From JAMQKA01 sp031569985 (GTDB lineage Bacteria; Bacteroidota; Rhodothermia; Balneolales; Balneolaceae), in the NCBI RefSeq assembly GCF_031569985.1, contig NZ_JAMQKA010000011.1, positions 1-64,000 of the forward strand: 64,000 bases of DNA, in the 5' to 3' direction. The position numbers were made by a program, and so were the translations under genes. This document shows, in pieces, positions 35,859-45,032 of this stretch. Within the stretch, counting starts at the first letter, position 1. Each line of letters begins with the position of its first letter. The notes beneath the pieces were generated by a model that was not told the origin of the DNA, searched no databases, and worked only from the letters and a program-made list of their open reading frames with translations.

Positions 35859-38315
35859 TTATACCGTCTCGTCATCTTCTTCGTTGACCACACGGGTAAC
35901 GGCTCCAATTCGCCCGTGCTCATCAAGACGCATGATGCGAACACCCTGCGTATTGCGACCCATAGTACGGATACCGCCGCAGTTCATTCGTATCACTTTC
36001 CCCTGTTCGGTAATGATCATTAAATCATCGTTATCCGATACTTCTTTTAGAGAGATAAGATTACCGGTCTTCTTGGTGACTTTAAGCGTAATAACGCCTT
36101 TACCACCCCGGCTCTGCTCACGGTAGTCTTCAACCAGCGAACGCTTGCCGTAACCGTTTTCAGAAATTGCCAGCACGGTTGCCTCGTGGGTATTCTTAAC
36201 GACGACCATATCCACAACCTCGTTGTTTTTGCCGAGGTCCATACCCTTTACGCCAGTGGTATTCCGGCCCATATCGCGCACTTCATCTTCATGAAAGCGG
36301 ATGGCTCGGCCTTTCTTGCTGGCCAAGATGATGTTACTCTGTCCGTCGGTCAGTGCTGCCTCAAGCAATGAGTCATCCTCTTTAATATTGATGCCAATAA
36401 TTCCATCACGTCGTGGGCGACTGTACGCTTCCAGGCTCGTTTTCTTCACCTGACCTTGCTTCGTCGCCATCATGATGTAGTTGTTCTGGATGTACTCTTC
36501 ATCTTCAAGCGTTTGTACAGGCACAAATGTTTTGATCGAATCGTCCTTGTCGATATCGATCAGGTTTACAATGGCCCGTCCACGGGATAATCGCGAACCT
36601 TCAGGAATCTCGTATACTTTCAGCCAGTAACACTGCCCTTTCTCAGTAAAGAACAGCAGGTAGTTGTGGTTGGTGGCCACAAACAAGTGCTCCACGTATT
36701 CATCATCGCGCGTGGATGTTCCCTTCATTCCTTTTCCACCTCGTTTCTGTCGGCGGTATCCACTCACCGGCATGCGCTTGATAAAGCCCTGATTGGTGAT
36801 CGTCACCACCACATCTTCATCGGCGATCATATCTTCCACGCTGAAATCTTCAGCGGAGTGGATGATCTGCGTGCGACGTGCATCGCCATAGCGATCTTGC
36901 AGTTCAGTAACTTCCTCTTTAATGATCGATTTCTGTCGATCTCTATTCGAGAGTATATCACGGTAATCAGCAATTTTTTCGGCTATTTCAGCGTACTCGA
37001 GATCGATCTTCTCACGCTCTAGGCCTGTCAGTTTCTGCAGACGCATATCCAGGATCGCTTTCGCCTGGATATCGGTCAGTGCATACTTGCGGCGCAGTTC
37101 ACGGTTTGCCTCATCAGGACTGTTAGAAGCACGTATTGTTTTAATAACCTCATCGAGATTGTCGAGCGCAATCTTGAGTCCTTCAAGAATGTGAGCCCTC
37201 GCCTCGGCCTGATCCAGATCATAAATCGTACGACGGATAATGACATCAATACGGTGCTCCACGTAGTGGTAGATCAGCTCTTTCAGGTTCAGCATCTCCG
37301 GCCGGCCCTTGACCAACGCAATATTAATCACGCCAAACGTCTGCTGCATCTGGGTATACTTATACAGCTGGTTGAGCACGATACCGGCATTGGCGCTACG
37401 CTTCAATACAATCACAATACGCATCCCCTCGCGGTCCGACTCATCCCGAACTTCAGAAATCTCTTCAATCTTATCGTTTTGAACCAGCTTGGCGATCTTC
37501 TTAATCAGCGTGGTCTTATTCACTTGGTAGGGAATCTCGGTAACCACAATCTGCTCGCGATTGCCGCGAAGCTCCTCCGTACTGGCCCGGGCGCGCATGG
37601 TGATTTTACCACGCCCCGTTTCAAAAGCTTCTTTCACCCCGTCATAACCGTAAATAATACCACCCGTTGGAAAATCGGGAGCCTTGATATGCTCCATCAG
37701 CTCGCTGATCTCGATATCCGGGTTATCCAGGTAGGCTAAAATACCGTCAATGACTTCAGTAATATTGTGAGGCGCCATATTGGTCGACATCCCCACCGCA
37801 ATACCTGAGGCACCGTTGATCAGCAGGTTTGGCAACATGCTCGGCAGCACTGTCGGCTCCTGGAGCGTATCATCAAAGTTGGGTTGCGTGTCGACGGTAT
37901 CCTTGTTCAGATCGGTGAGCATCTCTTCGGCGATACGCTGCATGCGCACCTCGGTGTAACGCATAGCCGCCGCGTTGTCACCGTCAATGGAACCGAAGTT
38001 ACCCTGCCCGTCTACCAGTGGATAGCGCAGGGAGAAGTCCTGCACCATTCGAACAATGGTGTCATATACCGCGGAATCACCGTGCGGGTGATACTTACCC
38101 AGCACCTCACCAACGATACGAGCACTTTTCTTGTAGTTCCTGTTGTGAAGCATGCCCAGTTCACTCATTCCATAGAGAACACGGCGGTGAACCGGCTTGA
38201 GACCATCCCGCGCATCGGGTAATGCACGCGATACAATAACGGACATCGAATAGTCGATGTACGAGGACCTCATCTCTTCTTCAATCGAAATAGGTACAAT
38301 CTTCTCTCGGGCCAT
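35859..38315 (-). CDS. gyrA: DNA gyrase subunit A
   Basis: An 818-residue breakage-reunion subunit of gyrase, which introduces negative supercoils. The catalytic Tyr is Tyr120 in AAMRYTEVRM. The quinolone-region motif HPHGDSAVYDTIVRM keeps Ser81 and Asp85, the usual sensitive-type residues. The GyrA-box RRQKRGGKG marks a true gyrase rather than topoisomerase IV. The C-terminal pinwheel repeats end in an acidic NEEDDETV tail. It follows gyrB on the same strand after a 145-bp spacer. Confidence 0.97.
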   Translation of the reverse strand: MAREKIVPISIEEEMRSSYIDYSMSVIVSRALPDARDGLKPVHRRVLYGMSELGMLHNRNYKKSARIVGEVLGKYHPHGDSAVYDTIVRMVQDFSLRYPLVDGQGNFGSIDGDNAAAMRYTEVRMQRIAEEMLTDLNKDTVDTQPNFDDTLQEPTVLPSMLPNLLINGASGIAVGMSTNMAPHNITEVIDGILAYLDNPDIEISELMEHIKAPDFPTGGIIYGYDGVKEAFETGRGKITMRARASTEELRGNREQIVVTEIPYQVNKTTLIKKIAKLVQNDKIEEISEVRDESDREGMRIVIVLKRSANAGIVLNQLYKYTQMQQTFGVINIALVKGRPEMLNLKELIYHYVEHRIDVIIRRTIYDLDQAEARAHILEGLKIALDNLDEVIKTIRASNSPDEANRELRRKYALTDIQAKAILDMRLQKLTGLEREKIDLEYAEIAEKIADYRDILSNRDRQKSIIKEEVTELQDRYGDARRTQIIHSAEDFSVEDMIADEDVVVTITNQGFIKRMPVSGYRRQKRGGKGMKGTSTRDDEYVEHLFVATNHNYLLFFTEKGQCYWLKVYEIPEGSRLSRGRAIVNLIDIDKDDSIKTFVPVQTLEDEEYIQNNYIMMATKQGQVKKTSLEAYSRPRRDGIIGINIKEDDSLLEAALTDGQSNIILASKKGRAIRFHEDEVRDMGRNTTGVKGMDLGKNNEVVDMVVVKNTHEATVLAISENGYGKRSLVEDYREQSRGGKGVITLKVTKKTGNLISLKEVSDNDDLMIITEQGKVIRMNCGGIRTMGRNTQGVRIMRLDEHGRIGAVTRVVNEEDDETV

Positions 38316-38339
38316 TTAGTAGATCTTTCTGGTTTACGG

Positions 38340-38460
38340 GTTCAAAAAAAGTTTAAATGTGTTCAAGTGTTGACATACTGACGTGTCAACGTGCACTAAA
38401 GTTGATAGTGATACCTCGTTAAGTATTATCACCTAAACACTTTAACACGTCAACACATTG
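38340..38460. repeat. Inverted repeat in the gyrB-gyrA spacer
   Basis: AAATGTGTTCAAGTGTTGAC-type sequence near 38356 is mirrored by CACTTTAACACGTCAACAC near 38440, with GTCAACG and GTTGATAGTGATA pieces between. It resembles the 42625 element and may be the same dispersed type. Confidence 0.45.
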
Positions 38461-40392
38461 CTAGACGTCGAGGTTAGCGTACTTGGCGTGGCTTTCAATA
38501 AAGTCACGACGCGGCTGTACATCATCACCCATCAGTCGGGAAAACAGCTTGTCCGCAGCAGCGGCATTTTCAACCGTTACCTGCTGCAGTGTCCGTGTTT
38601 CAGGATCCATGGTGGTTTCCCAAAGCTGCTCGGGATTCATCTCACCGAGTCCCTTGTAGCGGGAGACGTCAAATTTGTAGCGAGATTTTTTGTGCTCTTT
38701 GACGAGCTTGGTGCGCGTTTCTTCATCCCACGCGTATTCAATATTGCCACGGCTGTCTGTAATTCGGTACAGCGGCGGAGTGGCGATGTAGATGTGACCG
38801 CCTTCGATGAGCGGTTTCATGTAGCGATAGAAAAATGTGAGCAGAAGTGTACGAATGTGAGAGCCATCCACATCGGCATCTGTCATAACTATAATTTTGT
38901 GATAACGCAGATTCTCCAGCTCAAAATCCTCTTCGGAGTGGCCGACGCCGGCACCAAGGGCCGTAATCATCGCCTGGATCTCGTTGTTTTCCAGGATACG
39001 ATTGATCTTGGCTTTCTCCACGTTCAGGATCTTTCCCCGAAGTGGCAGAATCGCCTGGAAACTTCGGTTCCTCCCCATTTTGGCCGATCCGCCGGCAGAG
39101 TCACCCTCCACCAGGTAGATTTCGCAATGCTCCGGATCGTTGATCGAGCAGTCGGCCAGCTTGCCGGGCAGTCCACCGCCGCTCATCGCACTTTTTCGCT
39201 GGATGAGCTGACGTGCTTTCCGGGCCGCTTCCCGCGCCTCAGCCGCCAGGATCACTTTTTCCAGAATTTTCTTGGCGGTTTTTGGATTTCTCTCCAGATA
39301 TTCATTCAGCTGATCATAGAGGACAATCTCTACCGCGCTCTGTACTTCTGAGTTCCCCAGCTTGGTTTTGGTCTGTCCTTCAAACTGTGGCTCAGGGACC
39401 TTTATGCTGAGTACTGCCGTCATTCCCTCCCGGAAATCTTCGCCCGAGATGCTAAACTTTCCTTTCAGCAGATTGTTGCTCTCGGCATACGACTTCAGCG
39501 AACGGGTGAGTGCGCGCCGGAATCCGGAAATGTGCGTTCCGCCTTCACGTGTATTAATATTGTTGACATAGGAGTGGACATTCTCTGCATATGTTTCATT
39601 ATAGTGGATAGCGATCTCCACAGGAACCATGTCCACTTCGCCCTGGATGTAAATAGGCTCCTCCATCAGGGATTCACGCTCTTCATCCAGGTAGGTGACA
39701 AAATCTTTTACTCCACCCTCATAGTGAAATACATCTTCAATAATATCTTCCGGGTCGCGGTCATCCCGCAGGAGAATTGTAATTTCCGGATTGAGGAACG
39801 CCAGCTCGCGCATCCGGTCGGCAATAATGTCGTATCTGAATTCAGTTGTTTGGTTAAAAATCTCTTCGTCCGGCTTGAAGGTAATTTTAGTACCGGTTTT
39901 GTCCGTTTTGCCGACTTCCTTCAGCGGTTCAAGCACGCCACCTTTGGCAAACTTCATTTCATAAATTTTGCCGTCGCGGTGCACTTCTGCATGAAACCCG
40001 GAGGAGAGCGCATTCACACAACTGACACCCACTCCGTGGAGTCCGCCCGATACTTTGTATGTATTTTTATCAAATTTACCGCCGGCGTGCAGTTTGGTAA
40101 GCACTACTTCTACTGCTGGAATTCCCAATTTGGGATGCTCATCTACCGGGATGCCTCGTCCATTGTCACTGATGGTGATGGAGTCATCCGGGTTGATGAT
40201 AACTTCAATTTCGTCGCAGTAGCCTGCCAATGCCTCGTCAATTGAGTTATCGACCACCTCATTAATTAGGTGATGGAGTCCGCGCTGGCCAACGTCTCCA
40301 ATATACATAGCGGGCCGTTTACGAACTGCCTCAAGACCCTCTAAAACCGTAATATTTTCCGCCTTGTATTCCGATACTTGTTTTTCAGCCAT
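38461..40392 (-). CDS. gyrB: DNA gyrase subunit B
   Basis: A 643-residue ATPase subunit of gyrase. The GHKL ATP site shows EVVDNSIDEALAG and SDNGRGIPVD...GGLHGVGVSCVNALS. The TOPRIM metal-binding domain has EGDSAGGSAKMGRNRSFQAILPLRGKILN and DADVDGSHIRTLLLTFFYR. The C-terminal PYKGLGEMNPEQLWETTMDPETR-type segment is complete. Start ATG 40392. It leads the gyrB-gyrA unit. Confidence 0.97.
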   Translation of the reverse strand: MAEKQVSEYKAENITVLEGLEAVRKRPAMYIGDVGQRGLHHLINEVVDNSIDEALAGYCDEIEVIINPDDSITISDNGRGIPVDEHPKLGIPAVEVVLTKLHAGGKFDKNTYKVSGGLHGVGVSCVNALSSGFHAEVHRDGKIYEMKFAKGGVLEPLKEVGKTDKTGTKITFKPDEEIFNQTTEFRYDIIADRMRELAFLNPEITILLRDDRDPEDIIEDVFHYEGGVKDFVTYLDEERESLMEEPIYIQGEVDMVPVEIAIHYNETYAENVHSYVNNINTREGGTHISGFRRALTRSLKSYAESNNLLKGKFSISGEDFREGMTAVLSIKVPEPQFEGQTKTKLGNSEVQSAVEIVLYDQLNEYLERNPKTAKKILEKVILAAEAREAARKARQLIQRKSAMSGGGLPGKLADCSINDPEHCEIYLVEGDSAGGSAKMGRNRSFQAILPLRGKILNVEKAKINRILENNEIQAMITALGAGVGHSEEDFELENLRYHKIIVMTDADVDGSHIRTLLLTFFYRYMKPLIEGGHIYIATPPLYRITDSRGNIEYAWDEETRTKLVKEHKKSRYKFDVSRYKGLGEMNPEQLWETTMDPETRTLQQVTVENAAAADKLFSRLMGDDVQPRRDFIESHAKYANLDV

Positions 40393-40681
40393 AAATAAGG
40401 GGTTGAATAGTAGTTAAATTAAACGTTTTGACGCCTGAAAATAGTGTTTATAAAGGCCAATTCAAAGTAGGTGATAGTCGATACCGCCACATTTAACGAT
40501 GTGCTCTCTAATCCATTATAACGGTGATTTGGGCAGCTCCCGATTTCGGCCAAACAGACTATTTTGAGCAGCTAAATATCACAAAATTATTCGTTTAAAA
40601 GAAACGTTGATCTTTTTACCTATTACATCTATCTTACCGGTCTCTTTCAGAACAGCAATGAACACCACTTTTTGATGTATT

Positions 40682-40927
40682 ATGGCACGTAAAGATGACA
40701 TTACGGGTAAAGGACCTCAGAACGGGTACCGGTCCTCTAAATCCAACAATAAGACAAAGCATCGATTTCAGCAGAATCTGCAGAAGAAAAAATTCTATAT
40801 CCCCGAGGAAGACAAGTGGGTAACATTAAAGGTATCTGCCAAGACACTCCGCACTATTAATAAGAAAGGCATAAGTGCGGTGCTGAAGGAAGCTCGTAAA
40901 AAAGGAACTCTTATAAAAGACGTATAA
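40682..40927 (+). CDS. rpmB: 50S ribosomal protein L28
   Basis: An 81-residue basic ribosomal protein with ITGKGPQNGYRSSKSNNKTKHRFQQNLQKKKFYIPEEDKWVTLKVSAKTLRTINKKG, the L28 pattern. First gene of rpmB-rpmG-DUF4295, a Bacteroidota arrangement. The 88-bp gap to rpmG contains an AACCAATAAC inverted/direct repeat. No zinc-binding cysteines are present. Confidence 0.95.
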   Translation: MARKDDITGKGPQNGYRSSKSNNKTKHRFQQNLQKKKFYIPEEDKWVTLKVSAKTLRTINKKGISAVLKEARKKGTLIKDV

Positions 40928-41015
40928 CTTTCGTTACTGGTTAATTGTTATTTGTTATTGGTCTGAGGTGAGTTCCAAATAACGATTAACTGATAACCAA
41001 TAACCAATCAACATT

Positions 41016-41180
41016 ATGGCAAAAGGAAACCGCGTTCAGGTAATTTTGGAATGCACAGAAAAGCCGGGTTCTTCCCGTTACGTAACGACGAAGAACAAGC
41101 GCAACAATCCCGATCGACTGGAGTTGCGTAAATATAACCCGGTGCTACGTAAACACACTATCCATAAAGAAATTAAATAG
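41016..41180 (+). CDS. rpmG: 50S ribosomal protein L33
   Basis: A 54-residue ribosomal protein: MAKGNRVQVILECTEKPGS, then SRYVTTKNKRNNPDRLELRK and NPVLRKHTIHKEIK. It matches L33 with a single N-terminal Cys and no zinc ribbon. It starts 88 bp after rpmB and 10 bp before the DUF4295 gene. Confidence 0.95.
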   Translation: MAKGNRVQVILECTEKPGSSRYVTTKNKRNNPDRLELRKYNPVLRKHTIHKEIK

Positions 41181-41190
41181 AGATTGAGTC

Positions 41191-41364
41191 ATGGCTAAGA
41201 AGCAAGTTTTTGGAGAAGAAGCGCAAAAATTGAAAGGCTCGCATCGCAAAATGGCGAAAGTCATTATCTCTACGAAGTCAACCAGAGGTAAATACGCCTT
41301 TAAAGAAGCGATGATAGATGAAGATGAAGTACGAGACTTCATCAGCCAGAATAAAGAAAACTGA
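41191..41364 (+). CDS. DUF4295 ribosome-associated small protein
   Basis: A 57-residue basic-to-acidic protein: MAKKQVFGEEAQKLKGSHRK, then MAKVIISTKSTRGKYAFKEA and MIDEDEVRDFISQNKEN. This is the DUF4295 family that follows rpmG throughout Bacteroidota. It has been described, as far as I recall, as a Bacteroidota-specific large-subunit protein (bL38). It starts 10 bp after rpmG and is followed by a strong terminator. Confidence 0.88.
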   Translation: MAKKQVFGEEAQKLKGSHRKMAKVIISTKSTRGKYAFKEAMIDEDEVRDFISQNKEN

Positions 41365-41392
41365 TTTTCGGTTCTTAAAGAATCCAGTTAAG

Positions 41393-41428
41393 AGGTTGCA
41401 TCTGTTTAGCGGTGCAACCTTTTTTTTG
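41393..41428 (+). terminator. Rho-independent terminator of the ribosomal protein operon
   Basis: AGGTTGCA (41393-41400) pairs with TGCAACCT (41413-41420), followed by eight T residues. Confidence 0.85.
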
Positions 41429-41598
41429 CATACATTTTAACATCTGTTGCAGTTACTCAATCCCTAGGGGAAGAGAGTCTGTTTAGGGTTTAAATTTCTC
41501 ATTGATATTTGGGGTTCAGGTTGAATGTTACGAGTAGATGTTAATAGTTCGCAACCTTAACCCTACAACTTTTAACCTGTAACTAATAAATCGGTACC

Positions 41599-42054
41599 AT
41601 GTCTATCCAGGATCAGATTTTATCAGACCTAAAAGAGGCGATGAAAAACAAGCAGAAAGACCGCCTCAAGGTGCTGCGTTCGCTTAAGTCAAAACTGCTG
41701 GAACGCGAAATCAGCGAGCGTAAGGGCGGGGAAGCCTCCCTTTCCGATGAGCAGGTGACCGAGGTGCTGATGAAAGCGGCCAAGCAGCGAAAGGAGTCTA
41801 TTGAGCAGTTTCAAGAAGGTGGCCGCGATGACCTGGTGGCCAGTGAAGAGCAGGAGCTGCAGATTATCGAATCGTACCTGCCGGAGATGCTCTCCGAAGA
41901 AGAAATCCGCGATATCGCCCGGCAGAAGATCGAACAGCTGGGCGCTGAAAACATGGCGGACATGGGCAAAGTTATGGGCGCCATGATGAGCGAGCTAAAG
42001 GGTCAGGCCGAAGGCAGCCTGGTCAGCAAAGTGGTCAAGGAAGAGTTATCATAA
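41599..42054 (+). CDS. GatB/YqeY-domain protein
   Basis: A 151-residue helical protein of the YqeY family, which resembles the tRNA-binding tail of GatB. Typical motifs are IQDQILSDLKEAMKNKQKDRLKVLRSLKSKLLEREI, KQRKESIEQFQEGGRDDLV, IESYLPEMLSEEEI and MGKVMGAMMSELKGQAEGSLVSKVVKEEL. A role in tRNA amidation or translation quality is proposed for the family but not settled. The CvpA-family gene starts 9 bp after its stop. Confidence 0.92.
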   Translation: MSIQDQILSDLKEAMKNKQKDRLKVLRSLKSKLLEREISERKGGEASLSDEQVTEVLMKAAKQRKESIEQFQEGGRDDLVASEEQELQIIESYLPEMLSEEEIRDIARQKIEQLGAENMADMGKVMGAMMSELKGQAEGSLVSKVVKEELS

Positions 42055-42063
42055 GCAGTCCAC

Positions 42064-42621
42064 ATGAATCTGCTAGACCTCGTAATACTGTTGCCGCTCA
42101 TGTACTTCTCGTACAAAGGCTTTGTCAACGGCCTGATTAAGGAGGTGCTCAGTATTATAGGTATCATCCTGGCTGTTTTTCTTACCTTTGAATATATGGA
42201 TTCGCTCAACGCCATCATCGGGCCCTATTTTGGCGGAAACGAATCCTACATTCCCTTTGTATCGGGAATTATCTTGTTTGTGGGAACCATCGCCGTGGTG
42301 CAACTTGTCGCTCATCTTTCAAAAAAGATGCTCGAGGCTATCAACCTCAACATATTGAATCGGCTTTCGGGAATGGCGTTTGGTTTCTTGAAAAGTGGCA
42401 TTGTAATCAGTGCCATCCTTCTTATGCTGGCTGGATTTAACCAGCCTTCCGAAAAGGCGCGTAATGAGTCGGTCACCTATTCCACAATTGTATACTTGGC
42501 TCCACTGGCTTATGATGCTGTTGCTACTGTCTATCCCGGGGCCGAAAACTTTTCTGAAACGATCCAGAACACGCTGGATGAGTATAATCCTATACAGAAT
42601 TTCCCAACGTTGGACCAGTAG
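42064..42621 (+). CDS. CvpA family membrane protein
   Basis: A 185-residue protein with four transmembrane helices, starting MNLLDLVILLPLMYFSYKGFVNGLIKEVLSI, the CvpA entry motif. The FLKSGIVISAILLMLAGF helix and a soluble C-terminal tail follow. CvpA proteins affect colicin V production, purine-regulated transport and bile tolerance; the exact function is open. Likely cotranscribed with the YqeY gene. A repeat hairpin follows. Confidence 0.88.
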   Translation: MNLLDLVILLPLMYFSYKGFVNGLIKEVLSIIGIILAVFLTFEYMDSLNAIIGPYFGGNESYIPFVSGIILFVGTIAVVQLVAHLSKKMLEAINLNILNRLSGMAFGFLKSGIVISAILLMLAGFNQPSEKARNESVTYSTIVYLAPLAYDAVATVYPGAENFSETIQNTLDEYNPIQNFPTLDQ

Positions 42622-42623
42622 AC

Positions 42624-42708
42624 GTGCTTATGTGTTAAAGTGTTGATGTTTTAACGTTCGCATTTCAGCACTTTGACACATAAGCACATCAACACTTTAA
42701 CACATTGA
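42624..42708. repeat. Compound inverted repeat before tyrS
   Basis: GTGCTTATGTGTTAAAGTG (from 42625) pairs with CACTTTGACACATAAGCAC further on. The overlapping stretch ATGTGTTAAAGTGTTGATGT can instead pair with ACATCAACACTTTAACACAT. The two pairings are mutually exclusive, so alternative folds are possible. Confidence 0.6.
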
Positions 42709-42720
42709 AAATTATTGAAG

Positions 42721-43935
42721 ATGTCTTTTTTACCTGTTGAAGAACAACTGGAAGTGATCCGCCGCGGCACGGTGGAGATCGTCCCTGAAGAAGAACTTGT
42801 TGAAAAGCTAAAAAAATCGAAGAAGGATAATCAGCCGCTGAAGATAAAGCTGGGGTGCGACCCCACGCGTCCCGATCTGCACCTGGGGCACTCGGTGATT
42901 CTTCGCAAGCTGCGCCAGTTCCAGGACCTGGGACACGAGGCGATCCTGATTATCGGCGATTTTACGGCGATGATCGGCGATCCCACCGGGCAAAATGAAA
43001 CCCGTCCTGCCCTTTCCGAGGAAGAGATCAAGGAAAATGCCTCTACTTACCTGGAACAGGCCACGAAAATCCTGGATGAAGAAAAAACGACTATTGTTTA
43101 CAACTCGGACTGGCTTGGCTCCATGCAGTTCCAGGATGTGATTAAGCTGGCGTCCAAATTGACTGTGGCCCGTATGATTGAGCGGGATGATTTTTCCAAG
43201 CGATTTGAAGCCAACGAACCTATTTCATTGCACGAATTTCTCTACCCGCTGGCCCAGGGACAGGACTCAGTTCACCTGCACTCCGATGTTGAGCTGGGGG
43301 GCACCGACCAGAAGTTCAACCTGCTGGTGGGGCGTGAGCTCCAGAAAGATGACGGGCAGGAGCCCCAAATTTGCTTGATGATGCCACTGCTTGTCGGGAC
43401 TGACGGTACCAAGAAGATGTCCAAATCCTATGACAACTATATCGGTATCACTGAAGATGCCAACGATATGTATGGCAAGGTGCTCTCAATTTCCGACGAC
43501 CTGATCTATCCCTGGTTTGAGCTGATCACCGACATCCCGGTCGATGACCTTCCCAAATACAAGGAGAAAGCGGAAAAAGATCCGCGCAATGCCAAGCATG
43601 ACCTGGCATTTACCCTCACTGCAATGTATCACGGCGGAGCTGCGGCAAAAGAGGCACGCAACCATTTTGAGCAAACGGTGATCAACAAGGAAATTTCTGA
43701 TGACGCGCCCACCTATGAGTATGATGCCGGAGAGGAAGTGCGGTTACTGGATATCATTGCCGAAACGGGTTTTACGGAAAGCAATGGACAAACCAAGCGC
43801 CTTATCAAGCAGGGTGGAGTTTCCATCGATGATAAAAAGATTACTGACAAAGGGTACAGCATCACTTTTGAGGAGGATACTGAATTGGTCCTAAAAGTTG
43901 GTAAACGAAATTTCTGTTACCTGAAGGGAAAATAA
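42721..43935 (+). CDS. tyrS: Tyrosyl-tRNA synthetase
   Basis: A 404-residue class I synthetase charging tRNA-Tyr, from ATG 42721. The HIGH motif is HLGHSV in LHLGHSVILRKLRQF, and the KMSKS motif is KKMSKSYDNYIG. A C-terminal S4 RNA-binding domain begins near residue 340 (VRLLDIIAETGFTESNGQTKRLIKQGGVSID). This layout is the TyrZ-like subgroup. The compound inverted repeat upstream replaces any visible T-box. Confidence 0.95.
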   Translation: MSFLPVEEQLEVIRRGTVEIVPEEELVEKLKKSKKDNQPLKIKLGCDPTRPDLHLGHSVILRKLRQFQDLGHEAILIIGDFTAMIGDPTGQNETRPALSEEEIKENASTYLEQATKILDEEKTTIVYNSDWLGSMQFQDVIKLASKLTVARMIERDDFSKRFEANEPISLHEFLYPLAQGQDSVHLHSDVELGGTDQKFNLLVGRELQKDDGQEPQICLMMPLLVGTDGTKKMSKSYDNYIGITEDANDMYGKVLSISDDLIYPWFELITDIPVDDLPKYKEKAEKDPRNAKHDLAFTLTAMYHGGAAAKEARNHFEQTVINKEISDDAPTYEYDAGEEVRLLDIIAETGFTESNGQTKRLIKQGGVSIDDKKITDKGYSITFEEDTELVLKVGKRNFCYLKGK

Positions 43936-44075
43936 GGAGATTAGTGGAATAGAGAGGATAGACCATAATATCGTGTTCCTCTTATTGTCATATTTCCCGA
44001 TATCACCATCAATTGCATTCCTTTTAGAATCTGATATATTAATCTACATTAAACAATCCGAAAGACAGCAACACA

Positions 44076-44525
44076 ATGGGCACGCACTACGAAGGGACAG
44101 ACGAGGAGAAAACGACGCTCAATGCGTTCATTAAATTGATGCGTGCTACAGAGTCGGTAAACACCCGCCTGAACCGACATCTTGCCGATGCCGATATCAC
44201 AGTGAGCCAGTTTGGCGTTCTGGAGGCCCTTCTGCACCTCGGTCCCCTGAATCAGAAAGCGCTCGGTGAAAAGCTCCTGAAGAGCGGGGGTAATATTACG
44301 ATGGTGATCGACAATCTCGAACGATGTGGTTATGTAGAACGCCAGCGAGACCCAGAAGATCGCCGTTCCGTGCTCATACATCTTACTGAAGATGGGAAAA
44401 AATTCATCCAAGACTTCTTCCCTAAGCATCTTGAGGCCATAAAAAATGAGTTTTCTGTGCTCTCAAGGCAGGAAAAAGAGCAATTGGCAGAAATTTGCAA
44501 AAAATTAGGTCTACAGGGAAAATAA
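44076..44525 (+). CDS. MarR family transcriptional regulator
   Basis: A 149-residue winged-helix regulator. The DNA-binding part has ITVSQFGVLEALLHLGPLNQKALGEKLLKSGGNITMVIDNLERCGYVERQRDPEDRRSVLIHLTEDGKKFI, the full MarR pattern including the D-x-R-[AS]-x-x-[VL] wing. Flanking helices form the dimer. The target is unknown; no transporter or catabolic gene is adjacent, so it probably acts elsewhere or on itself. Confidence 0.92.
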   Translation: MGTHYEGTDEEKTTLNAFIKLMRATESVNTRLNRHLADADITVSQFGVLEALLHLGPLNQKALGEKLLKSGGNITMVIDNLERCGYVERQRDPEDRRSVLIHLTEDGKKFIQDFFPKHLEAIKNEFSVLSRQEKEQLAEICKKLGLQGK

Positions 44526-44625
44526 TATACAATAATATTCCGGGCGGGTAGTTATATAAGCACCTATCAAGGTAAAATGTATATGTGTTTATTTCCCTAG
44601 TAAACATTTATTTCCATTAATCCCT

Positions 44626-44663
44626 AAAAGGAAGCAGGCTGATTACCTGCTTCCTTTTTCTTT
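44626..44663 (+). terminator. Strong terminator downstream of the MarR gene
   Basis: AAAAGGAAGCAGG pairs with CCTGCTTCCTTTT (13-bp stem, 7-nt loop), followed by a T-rich tail. Confidence 0.85.
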
Positions 44664-44850
44664 TTACCTACCGATCAGATTGTATCAATTAACTAGGGCA
44701 TCCTCAAAGGTTTTCATCCAATTGTTTACTAATACTTAGAAGAGTAAAAATGCGAATAAAATTAACCGGTAATTAGTGAAGATGCCCACTTGCCTTGCAC
44801 TTGAACCGTGTTTTCAATGGCATCCCTACCCCGGTGTTTTTTACTGGAGG

Positions 44851-44915
44851 GGTGTTCATTTTTTCAATGAGGAAAAAATGAACCAAAAAACTAACCAGAA
44901 AATCCTAGATTTTGT
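44851..44915. repeat. Dispersed GGTGTTC...GAACC repeat, short copy
   Basis: GGTGTTCATTTTTTCAATG followed by GAAAAAATGAACCAAAAAAC matches the end blocks of the copies at 9336, 18313 and 63289. The remaining spacer up to 45032 shows nothing else. Confidence 0.55.
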
Positions 44916-45032
44916 TCTAACCTGACGTAAAAATGAAGCTCGCTTTGGATCTTTGCTACCACCTGCTGCAAGGATTTTCTGGAATCTGGAAGCTGCCAGT
45001 GATAGTGATTCATTCCTATCTGCAATCCTCTC

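Noticed and set aside
42624..42708. T-box riboswitch for tyrS
   Set aside because: No specifier loop or T-box sequence; the inverted repeats resemble a dispersed element seen also between gyrB and gyrA.
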